Below are positions 33,440 through 44,200 of a stretch of 64,000 bases of DNA, one piece after another (positions within the stretch are counted from its first letter, which is position 1; each line of letters begins with the position of its first letter). This DNA is from MWEI01 sp964600235. GTDB taxonomy: Bacteria > Desulfobacterota > Desulfomonilia > UBA1062. The position numbers were made by a program, and so were the translations under genes. Where the stretch lies: assembly GCA_964600235.1 (NCBI GenBank), contig CAZRIV010000012.1, forward strand, positions 76,296 through 140,295. Direction: 5' to 3'. Below the pieces are notes generated by a model. It ran no database searches. It was not told the origin of the DNA and saw nothing but the letters and a program-made list of their open reading frames with translations.

Positions 33440-35038
33440 CTAAAGGCAGCCGGCGATCTTTTCCTTGAGCTTCTCTTCGTTGAAGGGCTTCTGCATGAAA
33501 TGGTCGACCCCGGCATGTTTTGCCAGGTCATGCTGCGAGCGTTCCGATTCGGTGGTGATCATTATTATGGGCACAGATGAATAGGCCGGATCGCTGCGGA
33601 CGTGCCTGGTGAATTCCACCCCGTCCATAACCGGCATGTTCATGTCGGTTATGATCAGACTGAAATGCCCGCCCGTCTCCATGATGTCCAGGGCCTCTCT
33701 CCCGTTCAGTGCCGTGGTGATCCCCATGCCGAGAGAGGCTGCGATGCTCCTGTAGAAATTCAGCATGGCCTTCGAGTCATCAACCGCCAGTATCCGGATT
33801 TCTTCTCCATGGACCGTCAGCCCTTCAAGGGTCTTCAGGTCGGATGGTGCCCGCGGAGAATCTATTTCTGAAAGAATCTTCCGGTAGGATTGCAGCTGTT
33901 CTTCGTTGCTGAAACGCTTGATCTCTTCGATCAGCATGGAGGCAATGGCCGCATCGGCGCTGTAGAGGCCTTTGAAGATATTGACCGCCCCGGATCTGAT
34001 GATGGCCTGGACAAGCGATGTGCTGTGGTCGTTTCCTTTTTTTATCATCTCGATAATCCTGTCCAGGATCCACTGGTTCAGCCTCATGTCGAGCGAGGAA
34101 ACCACTGCGAGGAGGACCATGGGGTCGGTTTCCGCGAGACCGTCCGCCAGGCAGACCAGGCCGGCCATGCTGCCCGCACTGCCCAGGGCCTCGTAAATCG
34201 CATAACGGATGTTGGGATGTGCCCCACGGTTTGTATCCAGCGCCCTGACGAGGGCATCGGCTGCCTCTTTTGTCCCCATGAGGCCCAGGATGTTTGCGGC
34301 AAATATCTTTGAATCGACGCTGTGGGTGGCGAACACGGAGCTGAGAGCATCGAGGGCCGCCGGTCCCTTGCGGGAAAGCTCAAAATGGATCTGCCTGCGT
34401 ACCCCGGGATTTTTGTGATGGAGCTGCGTGATGAAATAACCAATGGCGTCCCTGCCAGTAAATGTGCTCAATGCCGTGATGGCGCTCGCCGTCGGCAGGT
34501 CGCACAGGCCGTTGTGGGATTCCGACTGGGCCTCGGATATGATGCCGCGCATGCGTTCAAAGGTCGCTTCATCGTTCAATGAGCCGAGAATCTCTATGCA
34601 GAGCGACGATATGGGTGCATCCTCGTGGTCCACATATCTCCTGAACAGCTCAATGGACGAATCAGGCTGAATCTGAGAAAGGGCGTAAATGACGTCAAAG
34701 AGGATCTTGCGGTCTTTCCTGTCGGATGCCTGCCGGGCCATGTCATGGAGCGCCGGCAAGGCCGAGGCGAACTTGTTCCGGCCTGCGACCTCGATGCAGA
34801 TCTTTCTGATGTCACGGTTTTCTGAGGTGAGGTAGCGTGCCGTGTATTCTTCACTGTTTGAAAACAGTTTTTTCAGGGTATCTCTCATGACAAGCACGAT
34901 TGCCTCGTGGGAGGGGGTCCTCTCCAGGAGCGTTATGATGCGGGGTATATAATCCTGTTCCGTTGCGGGTTCGATGGACCCGAGGAGAGCCACCTGTTCA
35001 ACGAAATCCTTTGATTCGAAATCATCCAGTCGGGTCAT
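33440..35038 (-). CDS. HEAT-repeat protein with C-terminal CheY-like receiver
   Basis: The 532-residue product joins an alpha-helical HEAT-type repeat region (about 1-390; repeat-like units include NPGVRRQIHFELSRKG and IFAANILGLMGTKEAADAL) to a receiver domain (about 410-530). The receiver is complete: ILAVDDSKAM, phospho-acceptor ITDMNMPVMDG, MITTES and QKPF. The order, scaffold first and receiver last, suggests phosphorylation controls a protein-binding platform. A possible sigma-70 promoter (TTGACT followed by an AT-rich stretch) lies upstream on the minus strand around 35,115-35,150. No kinase is adjacent; the hybrid kinase at 37.8 kb is nearest. Confidence 0.9.
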   Translation of the reverse strand: MTRLDDFESKDFVEQVALLGSIEPATEQDYIPRIITLLERTPSHEAIVLVMRDTLKKLFSNSEEYTARYLTSENRDIRKICIEVAGRNKFASALPALHDMARQASDRKDRKILFDVIYALSQIQPDSSIELFRRYVDHEDAPISSLCIEILGSLNDEATFERMRGIISEAQSESHNGLCDLPTASAITALSTFTGRDAIGYFITQLHHKNPGVRRQIHFELSRKGPAALDALSSVFATHSVDSKIFAANILGLMGTKEAADALVRALDTNRGAHPNIRYAIYEALGSAGSMAGLVCLADGLAETDPMVLLAVVSSLDMRLNQWILDRIIEMIKKGNDHSTSLVQAIIRSGAVNIFKGLYSADAAIASMLIEEIKRFSNEEQLQSYRKILSEIDSPRAPSDLKTLEGLTVHGEEIRILAVDDSKAMLNFYRSIAASLGMGITTALNGREALDIMETGGHFSLIITDMNMPVMDGVEFTRHVRSDPAYSSVPIIMITTESERSQHDLAKHAGVDHFMQKPFNEEKLKEKIAGCL

Positions 35039-35232
35039 ATCTCCTCCGGCCTTAAGGCAGGTTCAGAACCCAGGGTATAAGAACCATCGATTCCGGATAA
35101 CAAGAAGATCAAAGTATAATACTATCGTATCGACCACAAGAACATAGTCAACCCCCTGCATGACGGGGGAGAAAAATCAGGTAAAAAGAGAAAAGACATA
35201 CCCGATCGAATCATGCATCTCCCCGGGGGCAC

Positions 35233-36504
35233 TCACGGCATGGGGAAGACCGGCTTGAAATCTTTCCTGGCCACGTCCGGAGGCCATACGGTTACCCTCT
35301 CGACAGTGCCTCCGACGTCGCGGAACTGCACCACGACAAAACGGGCATTCTTGTTCTGACCTGTCTTGTCGAACTCGATGCATTTATAGGGGAGTATATC
35401 GAAGAGTGGATTTCCATCACCCCGGCACAGATCGGTGTCGGAAAGGGCATCCCGGATCTCTTCGGGATCAGTTGACTCAGCACGCTCCAGGGCATCGGCG
35501 ATCACCTGCACCGAGACGAATGCATTCACGGTCTCGGCCGAAAGCTCAAAGGCGAATCTCTTCTTGAACTCGGCATTGAGAGCTGCTATGCCCGGCCTTT
35601 TTATGTCGGGTTCCCACTCGGATACATCGAAGACGTTCTCGCAATTCTTCCCCGTGCCCCTGATGAAGGCAGGAGATGCGTGGCCTCCCCCGGTGGCGAT
35701 GACGGCCTTTGCCCCCACCTTCATCTGTGCCATGGCATTGACGAGCAGGATGGCATCCTGGGTGAAGGAGGCCATGAAGACTACATCGGGCCTGGCATTC
35801 TTGATCTTCATGGCAGTCAGGGTCAGGTCGCTCGACGTGCTTGCATAGGGCTCGGAAAGGACCACCTTGTAGCCGCCTTTCTTCGCGAGTTTAACCCACT
35901 GGTCCTTCATGGACTTACCCCAGCCTCCGTCCTCGTATACAAGGGCCAGGGTCTTGATCTCAACCTCCGATTCATCGGCCATCTCTGCGAGGAATCTGAA
36001 CTGGTCGCGGGACCTCCAGCTGTCTTTGGCGGCAATGCGGAAGGTGTATTTGAACCCGCGGTCCGTGATGGCGTCCCTCACCGACACGGGGACCACATAG
36101 GGGATACGGGCCTTTTCCGCCGCCTGGGTGGTGGGGTAGGTCACGGCCGAATTCCAGGCCCCTGAGATGATGTGCACTTTATCGGTCTTGATGAGCACTT
36201 CGGCTGCGGTCACACCGAAGGCCGCCTCGCCCCTGCTGCTGGTCCAGATGTTTACCAGTTTGGCCCCGTCCAAGGATTCTATGCCCCCTGCGGCATTGAT
36301 ATACTCCGTCGCCAGTTCGCAGGCCTTCCGATTCTGTATGCCCGCCTTTGCAGATGCCCCGGTGAGCGGCAGTATGTTTCCGATCTTTATCTCAGTGATC
36401 TTTTGGGCCTGCAGGGACGACCATGAAAAGAAAATGAGCACAACCATGAGCAGAGCGGCCGGAAGGGCTCTTGCCCGGACATAACGGAAAGTCTTCATGA
36501 CCAT
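35233..36504 (-). CDS. LivK-like periplasmic substrate-binding protein
   Basis: A 423-residue binding protein of the branched-chain amino-acid/amide ABC type (peripla_BP_6). A signal peptide ends near WSSLQAQ; the mature part starts IKIGNILPLTGASAKAG and carries the two-lobed pattern (ISGAWNSAVT, LALVYEDGGWGKSM, DVVFMASF). The start at 36504 was chosen because GAGGGGGAG lies just upstream; a second ATG six bases further in is equally possible. No permease or ATPase gene is next to it, so it either serves a distant transporter or acts as a sensor input. Confidence 0.9.
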   Translation of the reverse strand: MVMKTFRYVRARALPAALLMVVLIFFSWSSLQAQKITEIKIGNILPLTGASAKAGIQNRKACELATEYINAAGGIESLDGAKLVNIWTSSRGEAAFGVTAAEVLIKTDKVHIISGAWNSAVTYPTTQAAEKARIPYVVPVSVRDAITDRGFKYTFRIAAKDSWRSRDQFRFLAEMADESEVEIKTLALVYEDGGWGKSMKDQWVKLAKKGGYKVVLSEPYASTSSDLTLTAMKIKNARPDVVFMASFTQDAILLVNAMAQMKVGAKAVIATGGGHASPAFIRGTGKNCENVFDVSEWEPDIKRPGIAALNAEFKKRFAFELSAETVNAFVSVQVIADALERAESTDPEEIRDALSDTDLCRGDGNPLFDILPYKCIEFDKTGQNKNARFVVVQFRDVGGTVERVTVWPPDVARKDFKPVFPMP

Positions 36505-36626
36505 GTGTCTCCCCCTCATGGTGCTGTTACAGGCTATTATGAGCATACATGGGGGGTGTTGGCAATCCGCAAAGAAGGGGGCCGGATACATCCACGGGTC
36601 GTTCGTGGAGAGATCATGATCCCCGC

Positions 36627-37532
36627 CTACATCATGCCGGGCGAGTGGAAGAGATAACGGTCCCATATCCCGAAGGGTTGAGAGGAAAGGAGCAGGTATG
36701 GCATTTTCACGGCAAACCCGAAGGAGAAGGCGGTTTCCATGGCAATCCTGTTGGTTCCCGGCACCATGAGGCTCAAGTCCGAGCCTTCTTCCAGGGCAGG
36801 CCGGATGAGTGACTTGAGGATGTCCCGGTACGGCGCGTCAGGAAGGGCCGCCACGGGGCCGATACGGCCGTCGGGCCACTGGTAGGCATAAGCCGCCGGC
36901 TCCTGCCGGTAGCGGATGAGCCAGCCGGAACTTTTTTTTTCTTCCAGGAAAAAACCATGGTGCAGCTCCCGGCTCATTCCCAGGACGGCTCTGTCTATAC
37001 GGCCGAGATCCTCCATCTGAGCGCCCGAAAGGGCCATGCCTTCCGGATGTGCACTCCCGGAGTGCCTGCTTTTGTGCCCTTCCCCGTGGGCCCGCCTTTG
37101 CATGAGATAGATGTCCTGGACAGGGTACATACCGTTTTTCATATACAGGGCAATTGACTCGGGATTGAAGGCCATGGTCATGACACTGCGGATACGTGCG
37201 CCGGTCTTGAGTGCATAGGCCAGGGCCTCTCCCAGCAGGGTCTTTCCTATGTCCTTTCCCTGGTATTCGGGTAAGATGAAGAGGTGCGAGAGGAACCAGA
37301 AGGACCCGCGTGTCCAGCAGATGGCTGCACCCACGACCCTTTCATCATCTGCGGCCACGAAGAATCCGGCCGGCTCGACCTTCAGTGCAAAGGCATAGAA
37401 GGGATTTACCGGATAGAAGGGCCGTTTGTCCTCAAACCCGTGCCTTCCATAGACCCTCAGAAGGGCCTGCCAGTATACATCGGATACGGCCTGGATATCC
37501 GTGGGTTGCGCTGGACGGTATATGACGGCCAT
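36627..37532 (-). CDS. GNAT-family N-acetyltransferase
   Basis: A 301-residue protein with an N-terminal GNAT domain (about 4-150). The acetyl-CoA loop is in LPEYQGKDIGKTLLGEAL, and NPESIALYMKNGM is the usual late motif. The C-terminal half (about 160-300) is a second, weaker GNAT-like segment (LEEKKSSGWLIRYRQEP), suggesting a tandem-domain acetyltransferase. Substrate unknown. It stands alone in the gap between a binding-protein gene and a divergent sensor kinase. Confidence 0.82.
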   Translation of the reverse strand: MAVIYRPAQPTDIQAVSDVYWQALLRVYGRHGFEDKRPFYPVNPFYAFALKVEPAGFFVAADDERVVGAAICWTRGSFWFLSHLFILPEYQGKDIGKTLLGEALAYALKTGARIRSVMTMAFNPESIALYMKNGMYPVQDIYLMQRRAHGEGHKSRHSGSAHPEGMALSGAQMEDLGRIDRAVLGMSRELHHGFFLEEKKSSGWLIRYRQEPAAYAYQWPDGRIGPVAALPDAPYRDILKSLIRPALEEGSDLSLMVPGTNRIAMETAFSFGFAVKMPYLLLSSQPFGIWDRYLFHSPGMM

Positions 37533-37802
37533 ACTCGAGTCACCCCGGGAAAACGGTTTTTCTCATAGAATAGGCAAGATGCGGCACGAATGCAACCGCA
37601 TGGACTAAATCAAGTTCCCGGGGCAGGCCGGGCTTCTCCTCGAACCTCTTTGGGAAACGCGGCATACGGACCCTGAAAAGGTCCGTAGTCATGACCATGG
37701 CACGCAAACCCGAGAGCCGCATGCATTGACCCGGTGCAAGGGGAGGATTATATTTACGCTCAGGCACGCAAGCTTGCGGAATACCGGCAAGGAGGGGGCG
37801 TC

Positions 37803-40800
37803 TTGCGATTCGGGAAAGCCATCGTCGCACTTTTCATAGGGGTGCTCGTATTCTTTATTGCCGCCCTCGTCGCCGTCTACAACGATGTCAAGGATCGTGC
37901 CGTCGATGATCTGAACATGAATCAGATGGTCCTTGCCCGCCAGGCGGCCCGGGGTATCCAGGACCATATGGCGCATATCATCAGCACCCTGGATTTTTTC
38001 GCACACCTCACGGGAATCATTGTCATGAGCGACGAGGGAAAGGGCATCATGCAGGACTACCAGTCCCTTCATGCCGACGAGGTGAAGGGCATAACCCGCG
38101 TCGATGCGCAAGGCCGGATCGTCCATACCGTTCCCTACAATGCCGGAGCCATCGGCAGGGACATCTCGGACCAGGAGCATGTCAGAGAAATCCTGCTGAC
38201 CCGCAAGGCCGTGATCAGCGATGTCTTCACGGCCGTCCAGGGCTTCAGGGCCATTGCCGTCCACGTCCCGGTATTCAGAAACACCGAGTTTGACGGCACC
38301 GTCGCATTCCTCCTGTCGTTCGACACCCTGGCCAAGAGGCACATTGAAAGCATTCAGGTAGGCAGGACCGGCTATGCCTGGGTCATCAGCGAAAAGGGGA
38401 TAGAGATATCCTGTCCGGTGCCCGGTCATGTGGGCAGGAGCGTGTACGACACCTGCAAGGACTTTCCCGACATCATCGCCATGGCGAAAGAAATGATGAA
38501 AAAGAAGAAGGGCGTCACGACCTACCACTTCGACCGCATCCGCGGTTCCAGGGTGGAAAAGGTCAGCAAGCACGCCGTATATATGCCCATCCCCATCGGC
38601 AGCACCTTCTGGTCCATCGTCATCGCCACCCCCGAAGACGAGGTAATGGCTTCCATGGCGGGCTTCAGGGTGAAGTTCACGCTCATCACCCTGGGGCTGC
38701 TTGCCTTCACCATGGCCGTCACGTATCTCCTGGTAAAGTCCCAGATCATGGACCGGGAGCAGAAGAAGCGCGAGTCCATCATGGAAGCCCTGAAGGAGAG
38801 CGAGAACAAGTACCGGACGCTCATCGAGACGACCGGTACGGGATTCGTCATCGTTGATTCCAAGGGTGTTGTGCTGGACGCAAACACCGAGTACGTGCGC
38901 CTTACCGGCCTCCACGAGATCAGCCAGATAGTGGGCAGGAGTGTCCTGGACTGGACCGCCACTTATGAACGGGAAAAGAACGAAGAAGCTATAAGGCAGT
39001 GCTTTTTACAAGGGTATATCAGGAATTTCGAGATCGACTATGTTGATCCGGAGGGGAAAATCACCCCCATCGAGATCAGCGCCACCGTGGTGGAGATGGG
39101 AGGGCTGCCGAGGGTCCTCACGCTCTGCCGGGACATATCCGAGCGCAGGCAGGCTGAAGCCGATCTGCGCCGGAATGAGGACATGCTCCAGAGATCCCAG
39201 CAGATCGCCCGCCTAGGATCATATGTTCTCGATATCCGGAGGGGATACTGGACCTGTACACCCACCCTGGACGAGATATTCGGAATACGGCAGGACTACC
39301 CCAGGGACGTAAAGGGCTGGACAGCCCTCGTTCATCCCGACCAGCGCGAGGAGATGCTCGACTATCTCAAGGGGCATGTCCTGGCCGGGAATAAGCGGTT
39401 CGAAAAGGAGTACCGGATCATCAGGCACATCGATCACCAGGAACGGTGGGTTTCAGGTTTCGGCGAACTCGAGTTCGACGAGAAGGGAAATGCCACGCTC
39501 ATGTTCGGCACGGTCCAGGACATCACCGGGCGGAAGCGATCGGATGAGGCCCTCAGGCGCAGTGAGGCCAAATACCGTCACCTCACGGAAAAGATGGAGG
39601 ACATGGTCTGGACCACGGACCTTGACCTCAAGGTGACCTACACCAGCCCCTCTGTGGTAAAGATCCTGGGATTCGCCCCGGAAGAACGCATGCACCAGTC
39701 GGCCATGGGCAGGCTGACCCCGGAATCCCTGGCCATGGCCGAGGACGTCCTGAGGACTCAGCTTCAGCTGGAGACGGAAGGGACCGCCGACCCCGACAGG
39801 ACACTCCGGTTGGAGCTCGAGTACTACCGCAAGGATGGGTCCACGGTCTGGATGGAGAACATCATCAGTGCCATCCGTGACGAAAAGGGGCAATTGATTG
39901 GCATCCATGGGGTGTCGCGCGACATAACCCAGCGCAGGGCCGCCGAGGAAGAGCGGGAAAGGCTCCATATGCAGCTGATGCAGGCGCAGAAAATGGAGTC
40001 GGTGGGAAGGCTTGCAGGGGGGGTGGCCCACGATTTCAACAACATCCTGCAGGCGATCCTGGGTTACACGGAGATGGCCCTGATGAAGGTGGATCCGTCG
40101 GACCCCCTCCACCAGACCCTGCAGGAGATCCACAAGGCGGGGAAGCGCTCCGCAGACCTTACCCGGCAGCTGCTGGCCTTTGCCCGCAAGCAGGTGGCCA
40201 ATCCCAGGGTAATCGACCTGAACGACACGGTTTCCGGCATGCTCAAGATGCTCCAGCGGCTCATCGGCGAGGACATCGATCTGGTGCTCATCCCCGGGCA
40301 TGGCCTGTGGAACGTGAGGATGGATCCCTCCCAGCTCGACCAGATCCTGGCCAATCTGGTGGTCAATGCCCGGGACGCCATCGACGGTACGGGCCGCGTC
40401 ACCATCGAGACGGCTAACGTGATCATCGACAAGGCGTATTGCACCGAACACCTGGAATGCGTCCCCGGGGAATATGTCGCCCTGTCGGTGGAAGACACCG
40501 GGTGCGGCATGAGCCTGGAGACCCTGTCCAACATCTTCGAGCCCTTCTTCACCACCAAGGCCGTGGGCGAGGGGACAGGGCTCGGCCTGGCGACGGTTTA
40601 CGGGATCGTCAAGCAGAACGAGGGCTTCATCACCATTGCCAGCGAACCCGGCCACGGGACGAAATTCACGATCCACCTGCCCCGCGTTGCGCAGACGTCA
40701 AGCAAGCCGGCGCCCGAGGCCGAGGATAAGGCACTGCTCAAGGGGACGGAGACCGTGCTCCTCGTGGAGGACAACGAGGTTGTCCTGAAACTCGGCAGAC

Positions 40801-41114
40801 ATATCCTCGAAGGACTGGGGTACAAGGTCATCACGGCGGGGACTCCGGGCGAGGCGCTGGACCTGGCCAGAGAACACAATGGCACCATAGACCTCCTCAT
40901 CACTGATGTGGTCATGCCCGAGATCAACGGGAGGGAACTGGCCGAGAGGCTCATCTCCATGAGGCCGGGACTCAGGTGCCTCTTCATGTCCGGGTATACG
41001 GCCGATGTCATAGCCCACCACGGGGTGCTGGAAAAGGGTGTGCTCTTCATCCAGAAGCCGTTTTCCCTGAAGGCCCTTGCCCAGAAAGTCAGAGAGGCCT
41101 TGAGCGGGGATTAG
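37803..41114 (+). CDS. Hybrid sensor histidine kinase: dCache, three PAS domains, kinase, receiver
   Basis: An approximately 1103-residue membrane kinase. Order: membrane helix (about 5-25), periplasmic double-Cache sensor (about 30-290, including GRTGYAWVISEKG), second helix (about 295-315), three PAS regions (about 335-450, 460-580 and 585-715), HisKA with phospho-His in GGVAHDFNNIL (about 743), an ATPase domain (DTGCGM, GTGLGLATVYGIV) and a C-terminal receiver with Asp in LLITDVVMPEING. The start is taken as TTG at 37803 because a perfect AAGGAGG lies seven bases upstream and the helix follows at once; the frame is open from GTG 37734. Ligand unknown. Confidence 0.93.
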   Translation: MRFGKAIVALFIGVLVFFIAALVAVYNDVKDRAVDDLNMNQMVLARQAARGIQDHMAHIISTLDFFAHLTGIIVMSDEGKGIMQDYQSLHADEVKGITRVDAQGRIVHTVPYNAGAIGRDISDQEHVREILLTRKAVISDVFTAVQGFRAIAVHVPVFRNTEFDGTVAFLLSFDTLAKRHIESIQVGRTGYAWVISEKGIEISCPVPGHVGRSVYDTCKDFPDIIAMAKEMMKKKKGVTTYHFDRIRGSRVEKVSKHAVYMPIPIGSTFWSIVIATPEDEVMASMAGFRVKFTLITLGLLAFTMAVTYLLVKSQIMDREQKKRESIMEALKESENKYRTLIETTGTGFVIVDSKGVVLDANTEYVRLTGLHEISQIVGRSVLDWTATYEREKNEEAIRQCFLQGYIRNFEIDYVDPEGKITPIEISATVVEMGGLPRVLTLCRDISERRQAEADLRRNEDMLQRSQQIARLGSYVLDIRRGYWTCTPTLDEIFGIRQDYPRDVKGWTALVHPDQREEMLDYLKGHVLAGNKRFEKEYRIIRHIDHQERWVSGFGELEFDEKGNATLMFGTVQDITGRKRSDEALRRSEAKYRHLTEKMEDMVWTTDLDLKVTYTSPSVVKILGFAPEERMHQSAMGRLTPESLAMAEDVLRTQLQLETEGTADPDRTLRLELEYYRKDGSTVWMENIISAIRDEKGQLIGIHGVSRDITQRRAAEEERERLHMQLMQAQKMESVGRLAGGVAHDFNNILQAILGYTEMALMKVDPSDPLHQTLQEIHKAGKRSADLTRQLLAFARKQVANPRVIDLNDTVSGMLKMLQRLIGEDIDLVLIPGHGLWNVRMDPSQLDQILANLVVNARDAIDGTGRVTIETANVIIDKAYCTEHLECVPGEYVALSVEDTGCGMSLETLSNIFEPFFTTKAVGEGTGLGLATVYGIVKQNEGFITIASEPGHGTKFTIHLPRVAQTSSKPAPEAEDKALLKGTETVLLVEDNEVVLKLGRHILEGLGYKVITAGTPGEALDLAREHNGTIDLLITDVVMPEINGRELAERLISMRPGLRCLFMSGYTADVIAHHGVLEKGVLFIQKPFSLKALAQKVREALSGD

Positions 41115-41156
41115 GAAAAGAGGCCGGTTGTCTTCGGAGTCCTAAGGTGAATGGAA

Positions 41157-41195
41157 CAGGTTTTTTTACACCCCTTAATCCGCGCAATCCGGCTT
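41157..41195 (+). repeat. Dispersed repeat, tail-only copy (F)
   Basis: CAGGTTTTTTTACACCCC followed by CGCGCAATCCGGCTTG matches the tail of the hairpin repeat near 56.1 kb; the hairpin itself is absent. It lies between the convergent sensor-kinase and AsmA-like genes, with the T-run downstream of the kinase stop. Confidence 0.7.
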
Positions 41196-41254
41196 GAAAA
41201 GTCCCGGGCAGGTGCCATCATGGGTGCGGGCAGTGAGAAGAACCGTACGGGCGA

Positions 41255-44200
41255 TCACTTTTCCTTGCCGTTGATGAGCTTGAGGGACTCGTCGATGAGG
41301 CGGCCCGGGAGCCTCAGTGAACGCAGCAGGGAAGCCGCCACGGTGTTGGACAGGGTATTGATGGGCTCCACCCGGACCTTGGGCTCGTCCATGGTGCCCT
41401 TGAGCCCCATGTTCACCACGATCATCTTCCCTTTGTCGTCCGCAAGCACCCAGCCGACCAGGGGGATCTTGCTGATGGTCAGGTCAACGCTCTCCAGGGG
41501 CTGGACCCCGATATGCGCATCGAACTTTTTCGTCTTCATGGAGTATGTACCCACGGCGGAAAGCTGGATGGAATTACTGTCCAGGGCGAAATCATTGAAC
41601 TCCATCACGCTGTCCCTGATCGCCAGGGTGCAGGTGATGCGGTTGTAGGTGAAATGGCTGCTCAGGAAGTCGATGTCCCGGTTCTGGATGATCTTATAGA
41701 CGTTCAAGAGTGAGAAAATCTGCGATACCAGGGCGTATTTCCTTATCTCACCGTCTTTTGCCACGACGGCAAGGGTCCCGTTGAGGGAATCGGGACTGCC
41801 GTACAGGCGCCCTTCCATGTCCATGGTGCCGTCGATGGCCGATTTGATGTTGGTGGCGCGCAGGAGACTGCGCATGTCTGCCCCTTTTGTGGAGATGTTC
41901 ATGTCAAAGCCCGATACGCCATCCGAGGTGAGGGTGAGCGTCCCCTTGGCGGTTCCCGAGACGGTGTCCACGTCCACACCGCTGAGACTCAGGACGCCGT
42001 TTTTCAGCTCAGCCCGGGCTGTGGCGCTCTCCACCGGAAGGCTGGAAAACATGCAGTCCTTGAACGTCAGGCCCGCCTCGGCCCGCAGGTCTTCGAAACC
42101 CTTGAAGGTCGGGCCCGTGCTGCCTGTTCCCATGCCTTTTATAAGGGCGTTGCCTTTGAAGAACGGCTGGTCCCCGGTAGTGAGCCTGCCGCTCAGCGTC
42201 ACTGCAGTATCCCCGGAGACGATCCGCAGGGAGTCGGACGAGATGAGGGGTGTATTGACGGCAAGGTCCCCGTCCATGGTTATGAACCCGTCCTCGTACG
42301 GGATGGTCGCTTCGGTCAAGGTCAGGTTCGCGTCGTAGGACACCAGGCTTGACCAGGAGACCTTCAGAGATCCTTCCGCCAGTCCCTTGAGCGCCTGCAT
42401 GCCCTGGGAGGTCCTCACGGACACGTCCTTCAGGTGCAGTTTTCCCGTGAACGCGGCAGAGCCGGTGCCTTGAGTGATGCTGGCCGTAGCGCTGATGGAA
42501 CTCGCGGGGGTGCTGATGAGGGTGTTTCTCACCTCGATCGTAGAGGATCTTTCGAGCCTGGCCGAGTAATCACCCCTTGCCGAGGCCACGGGTGTGAAGA
42601 AGGAGTGCTTGCCCGCTGTTGCTGAGATGCCCGAGGCGTTCATGTCGAATGAGCCCTTGAGGCTTGTCCCTCTCCCGGAGCCGGTGATCCTGACGGCGGC
42701 CTTTTCCCAGCGGAGTTTTCCAAACGGCGGCACACGGTCGACGATGAGCGTATAGCGGGAGAGGCTTTCTCCGAAGGGAGCAACCAGGCGTGCGTCGAGT
42801 TTCCTGATATTCATCCTGTCGAACAGCCCGGCAAGGTTTATGCGCAGTGGTGTGGAGAAGCTGTCCGCATGGATGGAGCCCGACTGGTTGGAAATGGTGT
42901 GGTCCCCCCAGCTGTAGGAGCACGCGCTTAACCGGATATCCCCTTTGCAGGTGAAGGGGTTCTTCACCTCTTCATCGTAATAGGTGTACACCTTCGCCGT
43001 CACCTGGCCGTTTTTTACCTTCGATACCGGGACGAGGAGTTTGTGGATCTCCGGCGGCACCATGGCGGCATGCCAGGTTCGGATGAAATCCGCGGCAGGC
43101 ATTTCCAGCTCGACATCCACCCCCACACGCATGAGGGGCCTTATGGCCCCGGGGAAGACGATGTCCACTCTCTTCAGGCGTGATCCGCCCATGGCCCCGG
43201 AGATATCGCTGAAACGGATGTCCCCTTTGCCGTATATCACCTTGCCGGTAATGCCGGTAATCCTTTCAGGGGCATATCCCGCGCTGAAGCTCTGGCCCTT
43301 GAGTTCCTGTACCACATAGAGATTGTCCATCAGGGCCACGCCCGAGAGGAAATCCTTGAGGGGGCCGTGGTATCTCGCCGTGGGGAAGCGGGACCTCCCC
43401 CCCCTGATCTGTTTCGTGAGCAGTTCTCTCAGCCAGTCCGGGAATCTCTGCGTGGGGAGCACGGCAACGACCTTTTCATAGTTGAACTCCTTGGACGATG
43501 CGTCCAGGGTGAGCACGGCATCCTCGAGGCTGTCGATACCATGCAGCCCCTTGACCGACGCCCTGCCTGCCACCGCTGCCAGGGGGGTCTTGATGGAGAT
43601 GTCCGTGAGGTCGATCCTGTTCGAGTCTCCGGACAGGGAGGCAGAGGCCACGACCTTGCTGATGGACCCCCGTATAAAGGGAAGGCCCAGGTCCTTTGCC
43701 TGGAAAGAGAATGAGCCGGTCTTTCCGTCTTTCTGATCTTCAAGGGCGAAGCTCATGTGTGCGCTGCCCCTGAAGCTGGAATCCAGCTGTTCAAGAGGGA
43801 TGCCGTAGGCATCGAAGGTTATCTTGCCCGGTTTTACAAGGTCCGCCTGGAGGAGCACCCTGCCGCCTAAAGTGCGCGCCCTGAGGTTGACCCAGTCCCT
43901 GGTGATCCTCCCGCTCAGGTCGTGCAGGGGGATGTCCATGCCCTGGTAATTGAATTTGACCACTCCTTTCCATATGATCACAACGGGGCGCTCCGAAGTA
44001 CCCTTGCCGATATTGAGCCTTTTCAGGCCATCGATGTCGATTTCTCCCGAAGGCTCCACGAGCCTGAGCTTCTTGACCGACACATCCCCGAAGACAAGTC
44101 TCCAGATCGAAAGGTATGCGGTGATGCTTTTTATGCGAAGGGTTATGGCCCCGGGCGAGTCTATGGTGACCCTGGTGAGGATGACGCGCGGGCCCTGTTT

